The notes under the pieces: model-generated
The model's database searches: none
Seen by the model: the letters and a program-made list of their open reading frames with translations, nothing else
What the model was told of the DNA's origin: nothing
Translations under genes and position numbers: made by a program
Assembly: GCA_012515235.1 (NCBI GenBank)
Contig: JAAYYU010000042.1
Span: forward strand, 119,631 to 183,630
Direction: 5' to 3'
DNA length: 64,000 nt
From: Candidatus Anammoximicrobium sp.
GTDB taxonomy: Bacteria; Planctomycetota; Planctomycetia; Pirellulales; Pirellulaceae
In this document: positions 17,997 to 27,486 of the stretch, in pieces
Layout: every line of letters begins with the position of its first letter
How positions within the stretch are numbered: position 1 is the first letter of the stretch

Positions 17997-18734
17997 TTAC
18001 GCTGGCCGCCGCAGTTGTCGCCGAATTCGTCCTACGCCCGCCAAGATCTTTCGCCACTCGCGCGACATGTGCAGCTTGCTGCCGGGCATCTCGATCCAAT
18101 TCACCCCGACTTCAGCCACTCGATACCCAAGGCGTTGGGCGAGTACGAGCAGTTCCAGGTCAAAGACGTAGCCGTTCTCCTGTGACAGGGCAAACAGTTG
18201 TTCGGCCGCGGGGCGACGGAACATCTTGAAGCCGCATTGCGTATCATGCACCGAGATGGGCAGCAGACAGCGGATGAATCTGGCAAAGGACCAACCGACG
18301 ACTCCTCGGAACCACTGCCGTTGCCGCACCACGCCGGGGGCTTGGAGTCGTCGGGATCCGATCACCACGTCGGCGCCTGCTTCGATGGCCGCTCGCAAGC
18401 GGCTTTCCTCGGCGATCGGCGTCGCTCCGTCGGCGTCTGCAAACAAGCGGAGTTCGCCCACTGCGGCCAGCATCCCGGTGCGTACCGCCGCGCCTTTGCC
18501 CTGGTTGCTCGCGTGACACACAAGCCTGAGGGCTGGCCACTGGACAGCCATCCTGCTGACATACTGGCGAGTTCCATCGGTACTGCCGTCGTCGACGACG
18601 AGCACTTCGTGCGAGTCTGGAAAGGCTTGCATCAGATGACCGCGGACGCTGTCCAAATAGGGCGGCAAGCGGTCCACTTCGTTGTAGGCGGGGATGATCA
18701 AGGAAAAAACGGTGGACACGGCGGGATTGTTCAC
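17997..18734 (-). CDS. Family 2 glycosyltransferase, dolichyl-phosphate sugar synthase type
   Basis: The protein has 245 residues from a GTG at 18734; a second GTG at 18719 is also possible, because the only SD-like GGAG overlaps the first. The GT-A fold motifs are present: FSLIIPAYNE, VLVVDDGSTDGT, the DxD-type FADADGATP, and the C-terminal acceptor motif QENGYVFDLELLVLAQRLGY with EVGVNW. These match the ALG5/DPM1 branch, which moves a sugar from a nucleotide to a polyprenyl phosphate. No transmembrane segments are visible, so it probably works at the cytoplasmic membrane face. It diverges from fwdA with a 153-base spacer. Confidence 0.85.
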   Translation of the reverse strand: MNNPAVSTVFSLIIPAYNEVDRLPPYLDSVRGHLMQAFPDSHEVLVVDDGSTDGTRQYVSRMAVQWPALRLVCHASNQGKGAAVRTGMLAAVGELRLFADADGATPIAEESRLRAAIEAGADVVIGSRRLQAPGVVRQRQWFRGVVGWSFARFIRCLLPISVHDTQCGFKMFRRPAAEQLFALSQENGYVFDLELLVLAQRLGYRVAEVGVNWIEMPGSKLHMSREWRKILAGVGRIRRQLRRPA

Positions 18735-18748
18735 TCCGGGGATTCGTT

Positions 18749-18789
18749 GTCAGCTGCTTGACAGCGCGGCTTCGCGGATCGTGTATGAT
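18749..18789 (+). promoter_or_regulatory. Putative promoter and operator for fwdA
   Basis: A perfect TTGACA (18758-18763) precedes TATGAT (18784-18789) with a 20-base spacer, longer than ideal. TGTCA and TGACA form a small inverted repeat (18749-18763) over the -35 box, which could bind a regulator. The elements lie about 100 bases before the fwdA start. Confidence 0.4.
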
Positions 18790-18887
18790 AAAGCCTGGGG
18801 AAGGCGACGCAACCACGGACTGCGAAACGGCTGATTCTGCGTCTCGGGTCTTGTTGGACGCGGGGCGGGAGTGCATCATGAACGTCC

Positions 18888-20552
18888 ATGACGGACGCTT
18901 TATGGAAGATCACTGGTGGCCGCGTCTACGATCCTCTCAACGGGGTGGACGGTCAGGTGCGGGACATTTGGATCCAGGGCGGAACGATCGTGGCGCCGCC
19001 CGAAGACCCGCACGTCCGGCCGGCGTCCACGCTGAACGCCGCCGGCTTGGTGGTGATGCCCGGCGGGATCGACATGCACTGCCACATCGCCGGCCCCAAG
19101 GTGAACGCGGCCCGCAAGCTGCGTCCGGAAGAGCGGCGCGGCGGCAGGAACGTGGTGAGCCGCACGGCCCGCACGCACAGCGGGACGTTGGGCAGCGTGC
19201 CCAGCACGTTTGCCACGGGCTACAAGTACATCGGCTTGGGCTATACCACCGCCTTTGATGCGGCCGTCCCGCCCTTGATGGCCCGCCACGCGCACGAAGA
19301 GTTTGACGACATGCCTTGCATCGACAAGGGGTTCTACGTGCTGGCGGGAAACAACCACTTCGTCATGCGGGCGATTCAGGAGCGGCAACCGGATCAGTTG
19401 AAGGGGTTTCTCGCCTGGCTGCTGGGCGCGGCCAAGGCGTATGCGATCAAGCTGGTCAATCCGGGCGGCGTGGAAGTCTGGAAGCATCATGCCGGCGGCA
19501 ACGTCCACTCCTTGGACGAGCCGGTCGACTACTTCGGTGTCACCGCGCGGCAGATTGTTCACGATGTGGCCGCGGCGGCGGACGCCTTGAAACTGCCGCA
19601 TAGCGTCCACGTCCACTGCAACAACCTGGGGCTGCCCGGCAACTGGACAACGACGCTCCAGACGATGAAGGCCCTGGAGGGACACCGCGGACACATTACG
19701 CACATCCAGTTTCACAGCTATGGCGGCGGGGAAGGCGACGAGACCACGTTCAACTCGAAAGTGGCCCCGCTGGCCGATTACGTCAACGAGCACCCCAACG
19801 TGTCGATCGACGTGGGCCAAGTGCTGTTCGGCGAAACGACCAGCATGACCGGCGACGGGCCGCTGGGCTACTACCTGCACAACGTGTACGGCACCAAGTG
19901 GTTCAGCGCGGACGTGGAAATGGAATCCGGCTGTGGGATCGCGCCGATCAAGTATCGCAACAAGAGCCTGATCCACGCCTGGCAATGGGCCATCGGGCTG
20001 GAGTGGTATCTGCTGGTCCAGGATCCGTGGCGAGTAGTGATGAGCACCGATCATCCCAACGGGGCTTCGTTCCTGGCCTATCCGCAGATCATTCGCCTGC
20101 TGATGGATCGCACCTACCGCCAGGACGCCCTGAAAGACGTGCACGCGACCGTCGGCAAAAACTCGGCTTTGGCCGATCTGGACCGCGAGTACTCGCTGTA
20201 CGAAATCGCGATCATCACGCGGGCCGGGCCGGCGAAGTTGTTGGGCTTGAAGCACAAAGGCCATCTGGGCCCCGGCGCAGACGCCGACGTCACGATCTAC
20301 ACGCCGCACGAGGACAAGGAGTTGATGTTCCAGTTGCCGCGGTACGTCATCAAGTCGGGCCAGATGCTGGTCGAGGACGGCGACTTGCGGCAGACATGGG
20401 AAGGCAAGACGCTGTACGTCGCCCCCAGCTACGACGCGGACATGGAACGGCTGATCGGCGACTGGTTCGAACAGTATTACTCGGTTCGCTTCCGCAACTA
20501 TCCGGTTGCCGACGATTACTTGCACGCTGCGGAACAAGTTGCCTGTGGATGA
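18888..20552 (+). CDS. fwdA: Formylmethanofuran dehydrogenase subunit A (FwdA/FhcA)
   Basis: The 554-residue protein is a binuclear-metal amidohydrolase that, in the bacterial Fhc complex, hydrolyses formyl-methanofuran (or its analogue) to formate in tetrahydromethanopterin-linked C1 metabolism. Visible signatures: WKITGGRVYDP at the N-terminus, the H-x-H metal ligands in GGIDMHCHIAG (residues 64 and 66), the lysine expected to be carboxylated in AYAIKLVNPGG (residue 188), HVHCNNLG, HIQFHSYGGG and the catalytic aspartate in MSTDHPNGASF. ATG 18888 has no close SD; a good GGGAG fits an ATG at 18878 that is out of frame by one base. The YhdH-like gene follows after 4 bases. No fhcB, C or D gene is present in the window. 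Confidence 0.92.
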   Translation: MTDALWKITGGRVYDPLNGVDGQVRDIWIQGGTIVAPPEDPHVRPASTLNAAGLVVMPGGIDMHCHIAGPKVNAARKLRPEERRGGRNVVSRTARTHSGTLGSVPSTFATGYKYIGLGYTTAFDAAVPPLMARHAHEEFDDMPCIDKGFYVLAGNNHFVMRAIQERQPDQLKGFLAWLLGAAKAYAIKLVNPGGVEVWKHHAGGNVHSLDEPVDYFGVTARQIVHDVAAAADALKLPHSVHVHCNNLGLPGNWTTTLQTMKALEGHRGHITHIQFHSYGGGEGDETTFNSKVAPLADYVNEHPNVSIDVGQVLFGETTSMTGDGPLGYYLHNVYGTKWFSADVEMESGCGIAPIKYRNKSLIHAWQWAIGLEWYLLVQDPWRVVMSTDHPNGASFLAYPQIIRLLMDRTYRQDALKDVHATVGKNSALADLDREYSLYEIAIITRAGPAKLLGLKHKGHLGPGADADVTIYTPHEDKELMFQLPRYVIKSGQMLVEDGDLRQTWEGKTLYVAPSYDADMERLIGDWFEQYYSVRFRNYPVADDYLHAAEQVACG

Positions 20553-20556
20553 AATC

Positions 20557-21570
20557 ATGCTCCCCGAAACATTTCGTTGCTACCTGGTCACGAAAGACGC
20601 CGACGGCAAGGTCCACGCCGAAATCACCCACCGGCGGCTGAGCGAATTGCCGCCGGGCGAGACGTTGATCCGCGTGGCCTACTCGTCGCTGAACTACAAG
20701 GACGCCTTGGCCGCCACCGGGCACCCCGGCGTGAACAAGACGTTTCCCCACATCCCCGGCGTCGATGCCGCGGGCCGCGTCGTGAGCGCAAGCGGAGGCC
20801 GGTTTGCGGCGAACGATCTCGTCCTGGTTACCGGCTTTGACATGGGCGCCAATCGCTGGGGCGGCTGGGGGGATTACGTCCGGGTGCCCGGCGAGTGGGT
20901 CGTGCCGCTGCCGGCCGGGTTGACATCGCGCGAGTCGATGATCCTGGGCACGGCCGGATTCACGGCGGGACTGTGCGTCGACGCCCTGCAGAAGCACGGC
21001 GTGGCGCCCGAGTCCGGCGAGGTGGTGGTGACCGGCGCCAGCGGCGGCGTGGGGACGTTTGCCGTCGCCCTGTTGGCCAAGCTGGGCTACCGCGTGGCGG
21101 CCGTCACCGGCAAGGCATCCGCTCACGAGTATTTGAAACGCCTGGGCGCCGAACAAGTCCTGGGCCGCGAGCAGGTCGACGACCGCAGCGGCAAACCGCT
21201 CCTGTCCGGGCGCTGGGCCGGAGCCATCGATACGGTTGGCAGCCACATCCTGGGCACGATTCTCCGGGCGACGCGGCACAGCGGCTGTGTCGCCTCGTGC
21301 GGCCTGGCCGCCGGCAGCGACCTGCCGCTGACGGTCTATCCCTTCATTCTGCGCGGCGTGACGCTGGCCGGCATCGACGCCGCTTGGGGCTCGATTCCCC
21401 TGCGCCATGACATCTGGCGCCGCTTGGCCGGACCCTGGAAACTTGATTGCCTGCCCGCAATCGCCCGCTTTGTGGAACTTCAGGAGTTGCCTGCGAGCAT
21501 CGACCAGATCCTAACGGGCCAGGTCACGGGGCGCGTCGTCGTGAACGTCGGGAACGACGAGGCGACTTGA
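20557..21570 (+). CDS. Quinone oxidoreductase of the YhdH/AcuI (acrylyl-CoA reductase) type
   Basis: The protein has 337 residues. ATG 20557 lies 4 bases after the fwdA stop, with a weak GGATGAA site, so the two genes are cotranscribed. It is a zinc-free medium-chain reductase: SSLNYKDALAATG near the N-terminus, IPGVDAAGRV, the NADPH loop VVTGASGGVGTFAVALLAKLG (first part VVTGASGGVGTFA), and a C-terminal ITLAGID-like VTLAGIDAAW. YhdH/AcuI enzymes reduce acrylyl-CoA or similar enoyl compounds with NADPH. Pairing with fwdA hints at a role in handling reactive C1-C3 intermediates, but this is inference from position only. Confidence 0.83.
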   Translation: MLPETFRCYLVTKDADGKVHAEITHRRLSELPPGETLIRVAYSSLNYKDALAATGHPGVNKTFPHIPGVDAAGRVVSASGGRFAANDLVLVTGFDMGANRWGGWGDYVRVPGEWVVPLPAGLTSRESMILGTAGFTAGLCVDALQKHGVAPESGEVVVTGASGGVGTFAVALLAKLGYRVAAVTGKASAHEYLKRLGAEQVLGREQVDDRSGKPLLSGRWAGAIDTVGSHILGTILRATRHSGCVASCGLAAGSDLPLTVYPFILRGVTLAGIDAAWGSIPLRHDIWRRLAGPWKLDCLPAIARFVELQELPASIDQILTGQVTGRVVVNVGNDEAT

Positions 21571-21654
21571 ACCTTCGAAGCCGCGGACTCCTGGCACCCA
21601 ACGGAAAACCGACACCCCAATGACGGCGTCCTTGATGGCACGGTCGAGCGAAAT

Positions 21655-21751
21655 GGGGTCAGGCTTGCAGAATTCAGTTTTGGCCGAGCAGACTTGTACC
21701 CGATGGCGGGCACCCTGATCGGCCAAAACTGAATTCTGTAAGCCTGACCCC
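21655..21751. repeat. Palindromic mobile-type element, family A, copy 1
   Basis: Two 33-base arms (21655-21687 and 21719-21751) are inverted complements with a single mismatch and enclose a 31-base loop. The outer ends read GGGGTCAGGCTT and AAGCCTGACCCC. The inner arm contains AGAATTCAGTTTTGGCCGA. A second element with the same ends, size and loop length is at 56212-56307. No transposase is near. It lies in the 413-base gap after the YhdH-like gene; the rest of that gap shows no gene. Confidence 0.9.
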
Positions 21752-21983
21752 GGCCCGGCCAGGGAGTCCTCCACGTCACGTGGTTGCCGTGGACGGGAGT
21801 CACTTCTGGGTTTCTCCAAAATCGAACAGCTGCCATACACCAACCGCCGTCCGTGAACACTCGCCTCAACGCTTGTATTTACTGGCCTGGCAGCGTAGAA
21901 AGAAGTGAGGCTGCGGATCGCGCAGCATCCTGCTCACACCAACAACGCAACTCAACCATCCGCGATTCTTCCAGAGGCACGCC

Positions 21984-23327
21984 ATGACACACATCTTCAC
22001 CCGACGAACCTTCCTTCAACATGCGGCGGCGGCCGGCGGGGCCGTGGGGCTGGGCCGTCTGTGGGCGGGCGAGCCGGCGGGCGGTGAACCGCAGCCGCTG
22101 ACGCCGATCGGCCAGGCGCGGGGCGTCCACCCCGGACGCGTCGTCTGGGTCCACGATCCGGAAGTGACCGACTGGGAAGGGCCTGGCGACGGGCACTGGT
22201 ACCAGGACAACCACACGAAGCAAGATCACGCCGACCAGATGGTCGCGCGGGCCGTCTGCGATCTGGCGGGCGACGGCACGCCGCGAAGGGCGTGGGACAA
22301 GCTGTTCCGACATTTTAACCTCACTCGCGGTAAAGGCGACGTCGGCTACCGGCCGGGCGAGAAGATCGTGATCAAGCCGAACTGGGTCGGGATGATCTGG
22401 CGCGAGGGGGCCGTCGATCCGGAGACGTACCAGCTGGTCAAGCGTCAGGATTACATGAACACGGCTCCCCAGATGATCATTGCCCTGCTGCGGCAACTAG
22501 TCGAGGCCGCGGGCGTCGCCGAGTCGGACATCACGATCTGCGACACGCTGGCGTACCTGGTCAACGAGTACTACGAAATCCTGCACAGCGACTATCCGCA
22601 GGTCCGGTACGAGGATTTCGCCGGCCGGTTCGGACGCATTCAGGTCCAATCGTCCACCGCGCCTTTGTATTGGAGCTGCCGGCCGGCGGGCGTGATGCAG
22701 GACTACGTGCCGCAGTGTTTTGCCGAATCCGAGTACCTGATCAACTTTGCAAACTTGAAAGCCCACACCGGGGCCGGCGTGACCTTGTGCGCCAAAAACC
22801 ATTTCGGTTCGCTCGTCCGCTGGCCGGTACAGAAGGGCTACTTCGACATGCACCGGGCGTCGTTTTCCCGTGGCACGCAGGTCTACCGCGAGTTGGTCGA
22901 TCTGATGGGCCACGCGCATTTGGGCGGCAAGACGGTGCTGTACCTGCTGGACGGTTTGTACTCCGGCAAGCACCCGATCGATCCCGCGCCGCGGCGGTGG
23001 GCTTCGCCGCCGTTCGATGGCCAGTGGGCGGCGAGCCTGCTGGCTTCCCAGGATCCCGTCGCCATCGACTCCGTGGCGGTTGACTTTCTGAGGGCCGAGT
23101 GGGACGACCATCCGCACCGCCCCGGCGCCGACGAGTACTTGCACGAGGCGGCCTTGGCGCACGCCCCGCCCTCAGGCACCTTCTACGACCCCAATCACGC
23201 CACGCCCGAGAAACGCCTCGCCAGCCTCGGCGTCCACGAGCACTGGAACAACGCCTTGGAAAAGAAGTACTCGCGGAATCTCGGAAGCGGCGAAGGCATT
23301 GAACTCGTCTCCGCTCGCGTGGGATAG
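21984..23327 (+). CDS. Tat-exported DUF362 protein
   Basis: The protein has 447 residues. AGAGG precedes ATG 21984 by 7 bases. A twin-arginine signal is present (FTRRTFLQHAAAAGGAVGLG). The DUF362 pattern is visible: GEKIVIKPNWVG, a long central part with YLINFANLKAHTGAGVTLCAKNHFG, and VLYLLDGLYSG followed by SLLASQDPVAIDSVAVDFL near the C-terminus. There is no ferredoxin-type cysteine cluster, unlike DUF362-ferredoxin fusions. The biochemical role of the family is not settled; some members are iron-sulfur or redox-linked. The gene is monocistronic, facing the minus-strand operon that ends 50 bases later. Confidence 0.82.
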   Translation: MTHIFTRRTFLQHAAAAGGAVGLGRLWAGEPAGGEPQPLTPIGQARGVHPGRVVWVHDPEVTDWEGPGDGHWYQDNHTKQDHADQMVARAVCDLAGDGTPRRAWDKLFRHFNLTRGKGDVGYRPGEKIVIKPNWVGMIWREGAVDPETYQLVKRQDYMNTAPQMIIALLRQLVEAAGVAESDITICDTLAYLVNEYYEILHSDYPQVRYEDFAGRFGRIQVQSSTAPLYWSCRPAGVMQDYVPQCFAESEYLINFANLKAHTGAGVTLCAKNHFGSLVRWPVQKGYFDMHRASFSRGTQVYRELVDLMGHAHLGGKTVLYLLDGLYSGKHPIDPAPRRWASPPFDGQWAASLLASQDPVAIDSVAVDFLRAEWDDHPHRPGADEYLHEAALAHAPPSGTFYDPNHATPEKRLASLGVHEHWNNALEKKYSRNLGSGEGIELVSARVG

Positions 23328-23376
23328 CCGTGCCGCTTGGCGATCAGAATTGACGGGCAAAGCGCGTCGGCCGGAG

Positions 23377-24819
23377 TCACTTGACCGCCTTCAAATACAG
23401 TACCGCGTCGCCCTGGAAGGGCGCGGCGAAGCTGTGGCGGCTGCCGACGTTGCTGACCGTCTCGCCCGTCACGTCCTGTGCGTTGGCGATGTCCAGCCAC
23501 GTGACGGAGTATTTCCCGGCGGGCAACTTCACCGTCAGGTTCGGGCTGTTGCCGGGCCGATACACGAAGTACTCCACGCCGGGGTTGGCCAGGCAGTATT
23601 GCGACGACGCCAATTCGCCCTGCGGCGTCATCGCGGCCAGATCCACACGCCGCGACCAGGCGAGCACCTGGCCCTGCGCCTTGCGGATCGACTCCGACCA
23701 CTGAGGATCGGTGCCCTTGGTCAGCACGCGGCCGTCGTAGGGATCCATGAAGATCGGATTCAGCCCCCGCAGAAAACTCTTCCAGACCCAGGCGACGTTG
23801 CCGCCGATGCCCCACAGATGGTCCGTGTCGCTGACGATCACTTTCGAGCCGTCGGCGGCGGGCGGGTCGTCGCGGTAGCCGCCCTCGGGATTGGGCGAGA
23901 TCCAGTCGCCCGGGCTGTCGAACAGCGTCTGGTTGCTGCCGCCTTTGTACTGGAACGTCATTCCGACCGGGTGCTGCTTGGGCAGAGTCTGTTCGTAATC
24001 GTGGATAAAGCGGATCATGTCGTACTGCCACGCGGTCGAAGCGGGATGATTCTCGTTGGAGATTTCGTACAGCACGTTGTCGAACGCGTTGACCGTGTCG
24101 ATCACTTTGCGGACGTAGGCTTTCTGCAGTTCGGTGATTTCGCGACTGCGGCCGGTGTGAATTTCCAGGCCGTTGCCGTCGCCGTCCAGATCGCCGTTGA
24201 TGCCGTTGGTGTTGTTGGCCGGGTGGAAGGGATGCTGCTTCCAGCCGCCGGGCGAGAACTGGATGCCCCAGCCTTCGAACAGCATGACCGCCGCGTAGAT
24301 CCCTCGCCGGCCGGCGGCGTCAACGCGTTGGCCGAGGCGCCGGAAGTACTCCTCGTCGAACTCGCGGAGGTTGAAGCGGGGCTTGCCGTCCAAGGCCGCG
24401 CCGGGGCCGGGGCGCCGGAAGGGCTGGGGATAGGCGAAGTGGATCAACGGCTCTTTCTCGCGGTTGCCGCGCGTGTCCCAGGCCATCAATTCCCAGGTCC
24501 ACAGGCGGAAGAAGTTGTGGGGATAGGCCGCCAGCCAATTCAGGTACTTGTCGTAATCGAATTTCGCCGGCGGATCGCTCGGCCCCATGTCCACCAGGTT
24601 GTTCCACGTGTGCGAGCCGGTCAGCAGGATGGCCCGCCCCGTGCTGTCCGTGAAGTACCGCGGGTTGTCCGGGTGCCGGCGCAGGGGCCCCCGGCCGGGT
24701 CCGGTTTCCGCGGCCCAGCCGAGGTCTGCCGCGACGAGGCCCGCGCCCAGCAAGACCGTTGCCGCAAGGCACAGCGGGAGCCGTCCGTGGAAGCCCGAGT
24801 CGATCTTTCTGCCGTTCAT
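23377..24819 (-). CDS. Secreted TIM-barrel glycoside hydrolase-like protein with C-terminal sandwich domain
   Basis: The protein has 480 residues. ATG 24819 has GGGAGGCAG upstream with a 6-7 base gap, and a signal peptide follows (LCLAATVLLGAGLVAADLGWA). The catalytic region begins RHPDNPRYFTDSTGRAILLTGSHTWNNL, of which the first part is RHPDNPRYFTDSTGRAILL, as in cellulase-like or DUF4038-type planctomycete proteins. The likely acid/base glutamate is in LYEISNENHP. The C-terminal ~90 residues (GVEYFVYRPG to VTWLDIANAQ) match the putative collagen-binding domain of such proteins. It follows the symporter fusion by 87 bases on the same strand, so it may process a substrate for that transporter. 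Specificity unknown. Confidence 0.72.
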   Translation of the reverse strand: MNGRKIDSGFHGRLPLCLAATVLLGAGLVAADLGWAAETGPGRGPLRRHPDNPRYFTDSTGRAILLTGSHTWNNLVDMGPSDPPAKFDYDKYLNWLAAYPHNFFRLWTWELMAWDTRGNREKEPLIHFAYPQPFRRPGPGAALDGKPRFNLREFDEEYFRRLGQRVDAAGRRGIYAAVMLFEGWGIQFSPGGWKQHPFHPANNTNGINGDLDGDGNGLEIHTGRSREITELQKAYVRKVIDTVNAFDNVLYEISNENHPASTAWQYDMIRFIHDYEQTLPKQHPVGMTFQYKGGSNQTLFDSPGDWISPNPEGGYRDDPPAADGSKVIVSDTDHLWGIGGNVAWVWKSFLRGLNPIFMDPYDGRVLTKGTDPQWSESIRKAQGQVLAWSRRVDLAAMTPQGELASSQYCLANPGVEYFVYRPGNSPNLTVKLPAGKYSVTWLDIANAQDVTGETVSNVGSRHSFAAPFQGDAVLYLKAVK

Positions 24820-24906
24820 TTTTCTGCCTCCCAAATCCTTTTCCCTTCGTTTCTGTGCGGCTGCTGAAAGGCAACGCGGCGAGCGTGCCAACCGCAACGT
24901 GAATTC

Positions 24907-27480
24907 CTAATCCTTGCGCGTGCCCAACGCCAGTCCGGCAATGTCTTTGTTGGCTCGCGGAAAGCCGAGGCTCGTCAAGTACCCCACGACGACACAGGTG
25001 GCGATCCCGGTGAACGCGAACCAGTAGAAGTGGACGTGCGGATGAACAAGCCACACGACCGAGGCGCTCACCAGGGCCCCGGCCAGCGCGCCGGCGCCGT
25101 TGGCGCGGCGGGTAAAAATGCCCAGGATGAACAAGCCGGAAATCGTTCCGCCGAACATGCCGATGACGTTCAAGAACGCCTCGAACAGCGAACGCACGTC
25201 CGAACGCGCGATCCACCACGCGGCCGCCATGCCGGCGACGCCCACCAGCACCGTCACGAGGCGTGCGACGGCCAGGCACTCGCGGTCGGACGCCGCGACG
25301 CGCAAACGGCGGTGAACATCGGTGACGTAGGCCGTGGCCACGCTGTTCAGACTGCTGGACAGCGTCGATTGGGCGGCGGCAAAAATCCCGGCGACCACCA
25401 GGCCGGCGATCCCGACCGGCATCTCGCGGACGATGAACAAGGGAAAAATGGCGTCGGTCTGAAAGACGGGATCCAGCCGCTCCGGATGCTGCCGGTAATA
25501 CACGAACAGCACGGTGCCGATGGCGAAAAACAGGGCTTGGGCGGGCGCCACCAGCACGGCGTTGGTCCAGATCGCGCGGGCCGCCGACTTCTGGTCGGGC
25601 GTGGTGAAATAGCGTTGCACCACATCCTGGCTGGCCGTGTACGCAAACAGGTTGTGAAACACCGAACCCAAGACGACCGTCCACGCCGTCCCCGCGGCAA
25701 GGTTCCAATTCCAGTCCAGCGTTTCAAAGAACTTGCCCTGCGCCGCCGCTTGCTCGAAAACCGCCGGCACGCCGCCGTCGATCCGCAGGACGGCAATCAC
25801 CAGTCCGAAGACCGCGCCGCCCATCAGCACGAGGCTCTGCGCGACGTCCGTCCAGATGACCGCTTCGATCCCGCCCGCCACCGTGTACAGGATGCACAGC
25901 GCGCCCATCAGTACGATGCAGGTGGTCAGGTCGAAATTCGCCACCGTGGCCAGCGCCAGCGCCGGCAGGTACAACACGATCGCTGTGCGGCCGCACTGGA
26001 ACACCATGAACAGGACGCTGGCCACCAACCGCGTCGCGACGTTGAACCGCTGTTCCAGGTACTCGTACGCGCACGTCAGATTCAGACGCCGGTAGAAGGG
26101 CACGTACACCAGCGCGACCAGCGGCAAGATGATGATGTACGAGTTCTGCAAGAACAGATTCCAGTTGGCTCCGTAACCGAGTCCCGGAATCGCCATGTAG
26201 GTGATGGAACTGAGCACCGTCGCGTAGATGCTCAGCGCCGCCGCCCACCAGGGGATGCTTTGCCCGCCGCGAAAGAAATCATCGGTGGTCCGGTTGCACC
26301 GTGAAAAGTACACTCCAATTCCGACGACGCCCGTCAAATAGGCAGCCAGCGTCGTGTAGTTCAGCCAGCCGAACGCCGTACGTTTGGGCTGCGGCTGGAA
26401 GCTCCATACTTCCGGCGATCGCACGCCGGGCCGGATTTCGCCGCTGGGGATCACCCACCGTCCGCGCCACAGCGCCGCCGGCGCCGTCACGCGGGGCGAG
26501 GGCATTTCGCCCCACGTGACCCACGTATCGGTGATCGTGTGGTACGCCAGGATCTCGGCGGGAAAACCGGGATGTTCCGCCAGGGGCTGGAAGTTGACTT
26601 TGGTCCCGTCGTCGCCGCTGCACAGGAACAAGTGCGACTGGCCGATCGCCGCCGCGGGCGACGCGGCCGCCACGACGGGCCGGGGCACGTCGGCGATCCG
26701 CCGCCAGCCGTCCTGGGGCGTAAACCGGTAAGCGTCGCGCAGGTAGCGGCGCACGGGCTGGCCCTCGGGACCGGCGGTCAGGTCCGCGCCGCCAAACAGG
26801 TGAAACGCGCCGGCCTGCACGCCGGCCACGGCCAGCATTCGAGCCGGACCCGGCCAGGGCGCCAAGGCCCGCCACTGCGGCCGCGCGGCCGCCAGATCTA
26901 GGGTCCAAAACGTCTTCCGCGCAGCCGTCGCCTGCGGATCCGCCGTCCCCCCCGCGACGTACACCACGGCGCCCAGTTGCGCTCCGCACAAGTACGCGCA
27001 GGGCTCGGGCAGCGGCGGCAGCGGCTCGATCGCTACCGAGCCCGACTTCCACTGCAGCAGGAACGTGTCGGCGTAATGCTTGACGGCGTCGGCGCCCCCG
27101 GCGCACAGCACTCCCCGCTCCGTCTGGACGGAGACGCCGTAGGCCAACGGCCGCGGCAGCCGGCCGGCGTTGCGCCACGCGGCGCCGGCCGGCGACAGAG
27201 CGTAGATCGAGTCATACCACGTCTTCGTGCCGCCTTCCCAAGGCCGTTTGTCGGGAAAGTTCGCGCCGCCGGCCGCCAACAGTGTTTCGCCGGCGACTCC
27301 CGCAAACATCCCGGCAAACCCTTCGGCATCGGGCAACGTCGGCAACTGCGACCAGGCGTTGGAGCCGCCCGCCTGCTGGGCAACCAGCGCAGGGGTCACG
27401 CAACTGACCAGGCACCACCAGATGATGAACGAGGAAATGCTTCGCACCAAGCCGCGTCTCCTTGGACGGAAGCTGGCCAT
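24907..27480 (-). CDS. Mutarotase (kelch propeller)-sodium/solute symporter fusion
   Basis: The protein has 857 residues and starts with a signal-anchor (SISSFIIWWCLVSCV). Residues ~35-370 form a kelch-type beta-propeller like the cyclically permuted NanM/YjhT mutarotases (FAGVAGETLLAAGGANFP, VVYVAGGTADPQ, AGAFHLFGGADL). From ~375 on comes a full SSS-family symporter with 13 or so membrane helices, including YFSRCNRTTDDFFRGGQSIPWW, of which the first part is YFSRCNRTTDDFF, and GIFAAAQSTLSSSLNSVATAY. The propeller would convert sugar anomers outside the membrane and hand them to the Na+-coupled carrier. Sialic acid or another acidic sugar is the family's known cargo; here it is not determined. 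The start lies 6 bases after the preceding stop, so it is in an operon. Confidence 0.87.
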   Translation of the reverse strand: MASFRPRRRGLVRSISSFIIWWCLVSCVTPALVAQQAGGSNAWSQLPTLPDAEGFAGMFAGVAGETLLAAGGANFPDKRPWEGGTKTWYDSIYALSPAGAAWRNAGRLPRPLAYGVSVQTERGVLCAGGADAVKHYADTFLLQWKSGSVAIEPLPPLPEPCAYLCGAQLGAVVYVAGGTADPQATAARKTFWTLDLAAARPQWRALAPWPGPARMLAVAGVQAGAFHLFGGADLTAGPEGQPVRRYLRDAYRFTPQDGWRRIADVPRPVVAAASPAAAIGQSHLFLCSGDDGTKVNFQPLAEHPGFPAEILAYHTITDTWVTWGEMPSPRVTAPAALWRGRWVIPSGEIRPGVRSPEVWSFQPQPKRTAFGWLNYTTLAAYLTGVVGIGVYFSRCNRTTDDFFRGGQSIPWWAAALSIYATVLSSITYMAIPGLGYGANWNLFLQNSYIIILPLVALVYVPFYRRLNLTCAYEYLEQRFNVATRLVASVLFMVFQCGRTAIVLYLPALALATVANFDLTTCIVLMGALCILYTVAGGIEAVIWTDVAQSLVLMGGAVFGLVIAVLRIDGGVPAVFEQAAAQGKFFETLDWNWNLAAGTAWTVVLGSVFHNLFAYTASQDVVQRYFTTPDQKSAARAIWTNAVLVAPAQALFFAIGTVLFVYYRQHPERLDPVFQTDAIFPLFIVREMPVGIAGLVVAGIFAAAQSTLSSSLNSVATAYVTDVHRRLRVAASDRECLAVARLVTVLVGVAGMAAAWWIARSDVRSLFEAFLNVIGMFGGTISGLFILGIFTRRANGAGALAGALVSASVVWLVHPHVHFYWFAFTGIATCVVVGYLTSLGFPRANKDIAGLALGTRKD

Positions 27481-27486
27481 GATCGG

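Noticed and set aside
17877..18229. Short open frames over the tandem repeat and glycosyltransferase 3' end
   Set aside because: They overlap a strong GT2 gene on the other strand and have no start signals.
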